Below the pieces are notes generated by a model. That model had not been told where the DNA came from. It did no database searches and worked only from the letters and a program-made list of their open reading frames with translations. From the NCBI GenBank assembly GCA_964035545.1, contig OZ037773.1, positions 8,644,751 through 8,708,750 of the forward strand: 64,000 nt of DNA, written 5' to 3'. This DNA is from Bugula neritina (Eukaryota; Bryozoa; Gymnolaemata; Cheilostomatida; Bugulidae). The position numbers and the translations under genes are program-made. Below, in pieces: positions 27,860 to 38,199 of this stretch. Every line of letters begins with the position of its first letter. Position 1 is the first letter of the stretch.

Positions 27860-28835
27860 GCATGTAAAAAATGGACATGGTTGTTTGACATTGGTTCTGT
27901 TTATTTTTATATTGTCATTCTTGTGCAATAGTTTTGAAACTAAATAAAACTCTACCTCTAAGTTTCAGGAATGTTTGCATTATGTTAACAAACAAAGATC
28001 GAGCCATTATAGAAATTTGCAATAGCTTTCTAAAAGCTGCTCTTAGTAGAAAATAGCATAAAGATGGCGATATGGGAACACAGTAAAAGAATATAAAATT
28101 AATAGTTGACAATATATGATATTACAGTTTCTCTACATATTTTAGCCAATACACTACCTATCTTGGTGTGACCATGCCTTCACTGCTGGTATTATAAATT
28201 GGCAGGTTTGATTCTGAAACAACAGAAATTTCTGTAGATGGCACTTTAGTAGACTGTGAACTGTGGGACGCAGGTGGTCAAGAAGATTATAAAAGTCTTC
28301 GAAGCATCTCCTACCCTAGTGTAAGTATATTTTGAATATGCAGGCTAATCTTCATTGCGTGTCAATGTGCTCAATATTATATATAGCTATACTAATTGTG
28401 CATGATGCTCAAAACCAGCTTTATAAAACATAATATAACGTGCATTTTCTGAGAAAAGGAAAATATATTGCAGCAGTTAAAAAATAGAAAACAACTTTAT
28501 AGATTAAGTTATATAATTTTATGCACTTATCATATTATTACAGCTGACTTTATCACGAAACAATGAATTATAATATATATATAAGTGAATAGATGTTATT
28601 GTGCATAAGGATATTACCTCTCACCTTACTCTGTTATCTTTCTCTGTCACCTTATTCTGTTATTTTATAGACGGACGTTTTTATTATCTGTTTCAATGTG
28701 GCAAGTCTCGCAAGCTTCGAGAGTGTCACCAGAATATGGCTGCCTGAACTCGAACATTTCAATAAAGAGTTACGTATAATACTTGTTGGTAAGAATATTT
28801 TTATCATTGCTGCAAGTTATATGTATGTCATCAGT

Positions 28836-29128
28836 TATATACTCTCTGATATGTGCTTTATGATATATACTCTATGATATGTGCTTTATGATATACACTC
28901 TATGATATATGCTCTATGATATATACTCTATGATATATGCTTTATGATATATACTTTATGATATATGCTTTATAATATATACCCTATAATATATACTTTA
29001 TGATATATACTATATGATATATGCTTTATGATATATACTCTATGATATATACTCTATGATATATGCTTTACGATATATACTCTATGATATATGCTTTATG
29101 ATATATAATACTCTATGATATATGTCTT
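28836..29128. repeat. AT-rich ~28-bp minisatellite (TATGATATATACTC type)
   Basis: Alternating TATGATATATACTC and TATGATATATGCTT half units of 14 bp fill most of intron 3 of the copy 1 Rac-like GTPase. The duplicate at 39643-39905 lacks some units. Confidence 0.92.
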
Positions 29129-30000
29129 ATATGGAATGTACATTATCATATATACCAGATATACTTAAGCTAACCATACTGTATACTATAATAGTGTATT
29201 TCTCACTTTGATAATATCACTCTTAGGAACTAAAATAGATCTACGAGAAGATGAAGAAACTAAACAAAGACTGAAAAAAATAGGACTGGATATTATAACC
29301 ACTGAGCAAGGACAAGCCCTGTGTAAACGCATCAAAGCCTACAAGTATATGTAGACATCAGCTCTAACAGGGCACGGGGTTGATCATGCAAGTACCATTT
29401 AACAACTGCTTACACTTTGCAGTTGGTAATATGCTGTTTATAACTAATTATTTATTGTCTGCAACCCTGGGATTCCTGTATGAACTATAGGTTTTTCTTA
29501 AAGTATTTATTTTTAGCTATTTAAAGTTTTATAAATTTATAAAAATTTGAATAGTTAAAAGAGAGGCTAAAGATAAATATTTAGAGGCAAAACTCTGTTC
29601 CTTTTTAAGGTTTATTTTTGGCGTGTTATACTTGATTTAGCATAGCCTAGGCGGCCATCTTTTCTGTTTCTAACAATGTACTTGTAAGTACATGTAAAAT
29701 AACCACAAAGTTTTTCTCGTAAACATTTTGAAACAACATTATTTTATACCTAACTATTGTAGTAGCTATCTTTTGTTAACTATAATATTATATACACATT
29801 TGGGTGGATAAAACAGTAAAAAAATTTATTCCTACGTTTAGTCTATTAGAGCGAGTGTTTTCTCACAAACTTTATTTGGTAAACTTCTGTCAACATGTGG
29901 TTTCTGTGCTGAACAGGTCTTTGAAGAAGCTGTAAGACTGGCCATGCAACCTAAAGAACAGGAAAAGGAAAAGAAAAAGTCTAGATGTCAGATGATGTAA

Positions 30001-31198
30001 TCAACTTTAAAAGAACAAAATCTTACTTATAGTATAAGAAAGGTTTGCTCTCACCTAATAATACTATAGCTGCTGTATAACATATTCATCACTTCTTAAG
30101 ATAAATTCTTTAAACTGAATAGTTGTAAGCTTTCACCTGAAAATGCTATTATGTAAGTTTGTGGGTTTGACTCTATAACGCCTTGTATTTTGTCTGCCAA
30201 GCATAATGTTGCAAGATTGGTTGCTTTATTCTTTTTTTTTTTATACAACATATATTTTATATATTTTATTTACAACATAATGTATTGTATACAAATACTG
30301 CATTTTATGCTCACTCAAATTGAATGCCTATAGCTTTTTATAGTGGTCATATTTTTGCACAAATAATCTTTTAGTTTCCTTTTTCTTTTCCTTCTAATAA
30401 GAGTAGTCTGCTCACAAAATATCTTGACTTTATTATATGCTAACTAAATAATATGTCGCTTGCCAGTTATAGTACTAATTCACATGCCAGAAAGTGAGTT
30501 TACTGTAAAGTATCATGATTTTCTTCAATATTCAAAATCAAATGTTTAATGTTGAAATGAATGTGAAGCTACACTCACATTGTGTAGTTATTCACAAAAA
30601 CAAAACAAACTGCACTCAATTTAACTATTGCATGGTAAGAAGGTTTGGGAGAGGTAGATATAGGTGGCAGCTGTATTCTAGTGAAGAACTGAAGGACTAA
30701 AAACTTCGGGGAACTTCAAAAATCCGAGTAAACTTTTGCTCTTGAAAAAATGAGAAGAAAAATAATGAGTTAAACACCAGCCTGTGTTCCATGTTGTGTT
30801 GTGTATATGTTCTGTGTGTGTGTTAAAAATTGCCAGCATAAAATTATAAGACTGTTTGTCTTCAAATTTATGTTGATATAAAAAAGCTTCTTTTATTTGA
30901 CAGAAATATAAAACTCTCAAATTATAAATGTATTTTGCTTCTGCATGTTAAATATTTTATTTTGCTTAAATTATTAAAGTTTAAATAATTTCAACTCACA
31001 AAGGATTTGTCTATAAATTGATGCACTTCTAAAAGATGGGAGTGAATGCCAGTGTTGTTTCTCAGATATTCCTTTAAGAAGTAGTTTCTGATTGGTTAGA
31101 TTGAACAGCAATCATCAGCAACACTACAAATATATTGTTTATAGTAATATATTATTGTGTTTTTTTTTTGCATTGTTAGTAATAATCATATATAACAC

Positions 31199-31234
<36 letters not shown>

Positions 31235-31298
31235 AGCACACACACACCTACACACAAACACACACACAAACACACACACACACTCACAAACACACACA

Positions 31299-31389
<91 letters not shown>

Positions 31390-33202
31390 GTTTGTCAAAC
31401 TATTCATGTTTTAATAATAACTTTTCACAATGAAGGTAACAGAGTCTTGCGTAAGTCGGCTGCAAGATTTAAAAGTAATGAACATTGCATTTGAGTCGAT
31501 AAACATCATAAGATTGGTCTATTCAGTAACTCATTTACTTTATGCTTGTGTTTTTAAAGGGAAAACAACTTTAGAGAAACTGTTGCAAAAGCTTATTTCA
31601 CTGTAGTTATGTATTTATCTTTACTTTTATATGGGTGCAAAATAAAATTAATAATATTCAACTAAAAAAACTTGTAAAAAGTTTTCAAATCTAGGTGTTG
31701 TTTCAAGTAAAGATTTAAACAAGCAGGCTCGCTAAGTTTGTTTTTTACTATTTTATGATTAGTGCATCTTCAAATAATAATATTTCTACATAGGAAACAT
31801 TTTTAGCAACTGAATCTTTTTTGGATAGACTTTTAAGACTTTTACAGTATTAAAAGTAGCACCAGCATTGGTTCCGTTGCTTTAAATTTGATTTTATCAT
31901 AGAGTTATTCATCTGTAATTTGCCTGTTTTACATTTTGACAAAATCAGGTATTTCTTTATTTAATTGAGATACCTAATTTTATCACTGTGATTACTCAAT
32001 ACTTTATTAAAACATATTTATAATAAAACACCTGGTGATGGATAAAATAAAAATGTGTTGTGAAGTGTACTTTAAAACATTTTAACAAGATGTGTTATTT
32101 CTACTATGTGGGTCATAGTCAACATTATTACTGCATGAATACACGTACTATACCATCTTATTGTTCAACTTTATTCAAAGCAATTAATTTTGATATAAGG
32201 AAGTTCTCAAATGCTTTTACATCGAGGGGTAATTTCTTTTCAGCTGTTAAGAAAGTTAAAAAGTTGAATACCCATAAATATATAATGACTCTTATATAAA
32301 CAGCTGGCACACCATTCGAGTTGACAGCAAAGCTTTACAGCAGAAACTTTACAGCATAGAAACTTGGCACATGGCCAAGGATTAATAGCAATATTTCAAT
32401 CTCTACGAAAGATGGAAATGTGTTTTCTGAAAATAAAAAAGTTATATCATTTCAATTACTACACATGGAGATCTTTCAACAGGCCAGATAACTCCAACTA
32501 GTTAGCTTAAAGTTATGCACATCGAGTTATTTCAGATAGTTTTAATGTTGCTATGGAGATAGCAGTAGACAAACATGTGCTACCAGCTAAGAATTGTACA
32601 GAAACTTGGATCCTAAAAGAAATAGACAATAAAAAATGAGTCACAAAAATTCTTCAGTGGGACAGGAAATTTGCACACACCCCTACAACAAGGAAAAATA
32701 TATGTAGCCCTAGTTCTTAGCATACAGAGAAGTTGTCTAACCACGTGTGTTCCTCCTACTCCAAACCAGCAACTAGAAACAGAAGTCTACACTCCTGCAC
32801 CTAAGAGACATTGTTACTGATGAAATACCATGTTACATAGTAGACAATATGCAGGCACAGATAGGTTATTTTATAATGTACATAAGCAATAGACTGCTCA
32901 TCAGATAAGCTTGTCCTGGCTGTTTAAATTGATGCCAAATCAAAACATTCATGACAGTTTGATAAACTAAGAGCTATACAATATGGGGAATCACTTAATA
33001 CACTTGTATAACTAATTCTTAACTCTGGTTAAGAATAAGAGTGTTACGATTGCTTTGTATTCCATTACACTGCATCACACTCTGAGCACTAAACAAACGA
33101 AACTGCTACTATACAAAGGAAGTAGGGTAGCAAGTCATTTCATTACTAGTGCTACTAGGGTTAGCTATCCAAAGAACACACTGCATAAAACTTGAAGATA
33201 CA
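30001..33202. other. 3' flank of copy 1, duplication junction and 5' flank of copy 2
   Basis: Holds the (CA)n array (31196-31386), the head-to-tail junction at 31520/31521, the ectopic copy of receptor intron 6 (31521-32036) and the deletion junction at about 32037. No coding exon is recognised. Confidence 0.6.
31196..31386. repeat. (CA)n microsatellite, about 190 bp
   Basis: Interrupted (CA)n, with the longest pure run from about 31301 to 31386. The homologous site in copy 2 (41981-42030) is only about 50 bp, with CGCG interruptions. Confidence 0.97.
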
Positions 33203-35776
33203 ATGCTTTCCTTAGATAAGATGGTGAAGAATATAACTGTAGTTGGTGATGGAAATGTTGGGAAAACTTGTCTGTTAATATCTCACAAAGACAAGCGGTT
33301 TACTGAGGAGTATGTTCCAACAATGTAAGTATACGTGATCAGCTATCTAGCTTGTCTTCTGCTGTCATTTCTTAACTAGTAGTAGTAACATGACTAAAGT
33401 ATACTTTTACTCTATAAGAAGCACCAACTTGCATAAAACCTTCAGCATAAAACAGTGAAAATATGACAATTGATATATACTTATAGCCACATGTGGACAT
33501 CACTTTACTGTGTTTATTCATATTTTAAGCCTTTTAGTTGAGGTTTTACACAGTTTTACTATAAAGTTGCACTGTTTAGTAAAACTGCGGGTAGAGATAA
33601 GAGCTAAACTATAAATATGATTATTAAAGCTTGTGTGAGTATATTCCCTTAGCTTTATTACTGAAGGCCACTATAACACAATTTACTTCCAACTTATATT
33701 ATCCTCAGATATGCTTATACTCAAATATGCTTATCCTCAGATATGCTTATCATCAGACATCCTTATACTCAGATATGCTTATACTCAGATATGCTTATAC
33801 TCAAGCATGCGCGTCTGTCTGTATGTTAGAAAACTCAAGCGATAGCATGTTAAAGTGATACTGCTTTAGATTTGAGAACTTTGCTGAAGAGATCTATGTT
33901 GATGGGAATCTTGTAAACGTGGAGCTGATGGATACGGCCGGACAAGAAGAATTTGATCATATTCGGCTACTGGCATATCGCAAGGTACAGGATATTACCT
34001 GTATACTGATATACTATTACCTGTATACTGATATACTATTACCTGTATACTGATATACTATTACCTGTATACTGATATACTATCACCTGTATACTGATAC
34101 ACTACTTCCTGTATACTGATATAGTATTACCTGTGTACTGATATACTATTACCTGTATACTGATATACTGCTACCTGCATACTGATATACTATTACCTGC
34201 AGACAGACGTGTTTCTGGTCTGCTTCTCAGTAGCAGTGGAAGACAGTTACGAAAACATAGTTCTCAAGTGGATACCAGAACTTAAACAGCATAAGGAAGA
34301 CTTGCGCATAATACTAGTAGGTAAGTTAAATTACCAGGTAAACCATGTCGCTATGCTAAGTAAAGTATATTATCACAGAAGCAGTTGCATCAACTCGCTA
34401 TGTTAAGTAAGTTACATCTATATTTCAAGTCAAGCCACATAAACATGAAAACACCAATCAGTTGTTGTGCCCCCACATTTCAGAACGTAGTTTAGAAAGC
34501 TGACTAGTTACGATTTTTCAGTTATCTCCACCTTAATAGGTTGACTCATCTATTAAAACTAATACTGAGAAATAATCTTATTATTGTCTTAGCAAGTTAT
34601 TTTTCACTATTCATCAACATACATACTTCAATGTTGTGTAACCTTTCTCGGTTTATTTTAATATTATGTTTACTAAACAGTTATTGTTTCCATAGTAACA
34701 GGCAGCATGGGCATTAGTATTTTTCCTTGTAGCTCAAAATGGGAATTTAGTTGTTTAAATGGAGTATCAACTTCAAATAGTTCAATGAATTAAACAATCT
34801 ACAAATATATATATTTTTTGTAATTCAGTGATGAGTTTGATAGAAGTTTGATTCTCAACTCCACCATTCACCAGAATTGTCTTCTCATTGCAAGTTTCTA
34901 GTTGAGTTCATAACTTAAGCAGTGGATAAATAAACTTGATTTCAGGTACTAAAGCTGATCTGAGAGATGATGATGAAATGAAGGAAAAACTGGTACTTTC
35001 TGGAAAATCTTTTGTGACTGCAAAGAAAGCAGAAGAGCTCTGCAAACAAATCAAAGCAGCCAAATACATTGAAACTTCTGCAAAGACAGCTCACAGAGTA
35101 GATGAGGTGAGAAGCACTAACTGCTTAGCTAAATTCTTATTTTAATGATTATTTATTTTTAGTATTTTATCCATTTATTTTTAAAATATGTCAAACTTTT
35201 AAAAACCCTCTAGTTTTGTTATTTATACTACTATTCTTTATTGAAGTTAGGTACTTTTAATTTCAGAATAATATAATACAAAAAAACTAAAAAAAGTTTT
35301 TCATTTTTTTTGACTGATTTTTATTTTTGGAAAACACAGATTTACATAATTTGACTGCAATGAAATGTCTGCCTTGAAAGAATACATTTATATAATGGTA
35401 CACAAAGTATATGCAAAAATAAATAGTTTGCATGATACTTTATTTTTGAGGTTTTTTCTTTCTGAAATAGGAAAAGATATTATTTTTCAGCTCACAGAAT
35501 CTGCAAGCTTTTTTTAGGTTTTGGTTGATACAAATTTCTACTTGGCTGTCAACTCCAAATCTTAATATTTAATTATTTACAAGATACTTCCAGTACATAT
35601 AGCAGGCAACTCCTATTATTGATATTTAATTATTTAGGTTGCTCTCAATGTTTTCTCACTATGAAATTTTAATATATCTATTTTTGCAGGTTTTTGAAGA
35701 GGCTGCACTATTGGCATTGCAAGAAAGAAACTTTTGGGTAGAAAGTGATGATAAGCGTTGCTGCCAAATCCTGTGA
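33203..35776 (+). CDS. Rho/Rac-family small GTPase, copy 2 gene A
   Basis: Duplicate of the gene at 22236. Exons 33203-33324, 33870-33984, 34203-34320, 34946-35106 and 35690-35776 join to 603 nt (200 residues). P-loop [11 protein letters not shown], switch I YVPTIFENF (Ile for Val), switch [14 protein letters not shown] (copy 1: GQEGYDNIR), G4 TKADLRDD, G5 ETSAK, C-terminal CaaX CQIL. Differences from copy 1 are concentrated in exons 1-3 (about ten substitutions, several in switch II), whereas exons 4-5 differ by only two residues. All splice sites and the frame are intact, so both copies are probably functional. The switch II changes may alter effector or regulator choice (inference). Confidence 0.9.
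33705..33806. repeat. 16-bp minisatellite, copy 2
   Basis: Degenerate TCAGATATGCTTATCC/ATAC units in intron 1. Counterpart of 22738-22857. Confidence 0.9.
33996..34201. repeat. 22-bp minisatellite, copy 2, about 9 copies, fused to an acceptor
   Basis: TATACTGATATACTATTACC plus TG units fill intron 2 of this gene. The final unit supplies TATTACCTGCAG, the exon-3 acceptor. Expanded relative to the copy 1 array (about 3.5 units). Confidence 0.93.
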
Positions 35777-38199
35777 CCCTGCAGAGTACCTCTGTTTTAA
35801 AATTAGTTAAATGCAATGGCCATTTGTCTGTTAATTTCCATCAATTATTCTAACAATATAAACAATATTTATTTTACACTGCAGATTGTAAAAAAAAGTT
35901 TCTCTTTGATTGAAGTGCTGGATATTATAGGTATTTGGAAGTGCTAAGAATTTTATGTACTCATTAGTAATATGGGTTGTGAATTGGCAATTTTTCAAAC
36001 TGCATCACAAATAATTTTCTGCTGCTGGCAAATTATGTTTTTGTCTCTATTTAACCAGTTTTCTAGAAATTACCTAAAGCTTAGAATTTAAGCTTTAAGT
36101 CACAAGCCATTAGTTTTAAAAACCTGTAAGTTATTAACATTTCAATCTTTTCAATACATTTCGGTTATCTCAAAAAGATTAGCTTAACAATCGCCCCTGT
36201 TCAATGGAAGGTAAGTTGACTAAAATATTTGTCTCCATATTTTATTATATCGTATTGATTGCTTTGTTGGTTTTATGACTGCATTTATACTAATTACTCT
36301 TATGTAAAATTTACATATGGCCAGTAACTATTAAGAGCTCAATAAATTGTGAGTTACTGCACACCTAAAGCATTTGACTTATGTCTATCCACAGCTGATT
36401 GTAGAATTGGCTTTTAAAGAGGGGGAATCAGTATTGAGCCAACTTGTATAAATGTTCTGTTAAAAAGACTCATCAATTGCAAACAAGTTTTGTATGCCAT
36501 GATTTTGTACCTGCAGTGCAAGTTTGAAACATTGATGCCAGTTAGTTCACCTAATAGAGAGGGCGTGAGGATTAAAGAGATGATGGGGGTAGAGGGGTGG
36601 AGATACAGAGGGTGAGAAATAAAAAGGAGGGTAAATATAGACTACAAATAGAAGTATGTGTTAATTGAATAAAACTACTATACTTACAATGGTTATACAC
36701 CTTATTTTTGCTGTCCGAATAATGCTTGTTTCTTGTGAATTCTTCCTTTCCAAGCATATGTTCTTTTACTAAGAACTTTCTTTAAACTTGATTTTAATTT
36801 AAATTCAACCAGGATGGTGTTAGTCAAATTTCAATTAGGACTCCATTAAATTAAATGTTGTACATTGTAGTTTCCGCAGCAAATATATTACTAGTCAGGT
36901 CAGGGTACTACCTGCTACCGGTGACCATGTATCCGGTACTACCTGCTACCGGTAACCATGTATCTGGTACTACTCGCTACCGGTAACCATGTATCCGGTA
37001 CTACCTGCTACCGATAACCATGTATCCGGTACTACCTGCTACCGGTAACCATGTATCCGGTACTACCTGCTACCGGTAACCATGTATCCGATACTACCTG
37101 CTACCGGTAACAATGTATCCGGTACTACCTGTTCATGGGTCGACTGTCAGCGACTCAACTGACTAGCTAGCCCTTTTCCTTAAACTGGGAAGGGGGCTTC
37201 CTAGAAATCCCTTAAAAACATTTGTAAATAAATAGTCAAATGTAGATATAGCAGTGCCAGTAAAGTTGGGATTGTATCTTTTTACTATAGTCTCAGTGGT
37301 AATCATATTGATATTGTCATTCACATTATTACTCATAATTAAAAGGACTGGTAGTTATAATGATATTGTCAATATCACATTAATAATAATACTCAACTCT
37401 AACCTAATTATACTATTAACAATAAAATGTATTATAATGGTAATCAGATAAATTCTTCTCTAAATTACTATATGCCAGTGGGGAGCAAATTGCCAGATCC
37501 AGTGCTGTATTGGTAAAACTTTATTAACTGATACTCTGGGGCATAAGAGAAACAACTCTGCCTGAACAACATGGGCGGGTGTCCTATCTGCCATAGCCAA
37601 AAGTCAAGTCTAAAACCTACTTGAAGTCTAGCTTGCAAGCCGTTTCTCAGCTGTTTACACAGTGGAAACTTACACAGTTTATAAAGTTGATAATTTGTGG
37701 AATCGTTTGTGGAGCAATACACTGAACACATTCAAATGTCAGCAAATACATTCGCTTCCGTCAAAGTAAAAGTTTTCTCAGCTATTGAAAATTAAAACTC
37801 AATGAAATCATTCATTGCAATAAAATGTGTAGAAGCCTATTCGCTAAAATTTTATGCAACATTTGAAAAACCGTCAAATAATATTCTATATAATTAGACA
37901 TACTAATTACTACATAATATAGGAATATGTGACAGTGTTCTCTCTATATCTTACGGTCCTATTTCCTATGAGATCCCATAGGTCACGAGAAGGGCTTGGC
38001 CCTTGTAACTTAATATGTATATGTGTGTATAGGGATTTTTGAATTACATCTGGTATTTTGCTATGTTGCGAATAAAAGCTCCTTGACTCATGGTTGCATG
38101 CTATACATAATTGTATGCTATACATAATTGTATGCTATACATAATTGTATGCTATACATGGTTGCATGCTATACTACATAGTTGTAGGAATTAGACAAG
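35777..38199. other. Spacer between the two GTPase genes, copy 2
   Basis: Near-identical to 24897-27385. Contains the 31-bp array (36904-37129) and the 17-bp array just before the next ATG. No gene recognised. Confidence 0.55.
36904..37129. repeat. 31-bp minisatellite, copy 2, about 7 copies
   Basis: Same GGTACTACCTGCTACCGGTA-type unit as 26026-26313, with about two fewer copies. Confidence 0.95.

Larger units (their letters stand above)
27386..30000 (+). pseudogene. Rac-like small GTPase, copy 1 gene B, interrupted by a TAG
   Basis: Five exons, 27386-27507, 28206-28320, 28671-28788, 29227-29387 and 29917-30000, correspond exactly to the intact paralogue at 38200-40779. P-loop GDGIVGKTALM, G3 WDAGGQEDYKSLR, G4 TKIDLRED. 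At 29352-29354 the codon is TAG where the paralogue has GAG (the Glu before TSAL). Translation would stop after 160 of 199 residues, losing the G5 loop, the last helix, the basic tail and the CaaX box. Exon 3 also has CTC (Leu) at 28707 where the paralogue has CCC (Pro), a position that is Pro in Rac proteins. The exon-4 donor is GC (CAT before GCAAGT). Splicing is otherwise intact, so this looks like a recent inactivation; alternatives are a truncated functional form or a sequencing error. Confidence 0.85.
18877..31520 (+). repeat. Segmental tandem duplication, copy 1 (about 12.6 kb)
   Basis: Begins in muscarinic receptor intron 6 at TTCAGTAACTTAGG and ends at GATTGGTCTA. It contains receptor exons 7-8, an intact Rho-like GTPase gene (22236-24896) and the disrupted Rac-like GTPase copy (27386-30000). 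Its right end is joined directly to another copy of the start sequence (TTCAGTAACTCATT at 31521), which marks the head-to-tail junction. Identity with copy 2 is visibly near-complete from about 24060 to 30000 and lower on both sides. Confidence 0.92.

Noticed and set aside
27641-27947. Pro- or Gly-rich open frames over the G-rich array (also at 38455-38738)
   Set aside because: Artefact of GGGGTTT/GGGGGCT repeats inside a GTPase intron.
31092-31433. Open frames on both strands made of Thr-His or Cys-Val repeats
   Set aside because: Pure translation of the (CA)n microsatellite.
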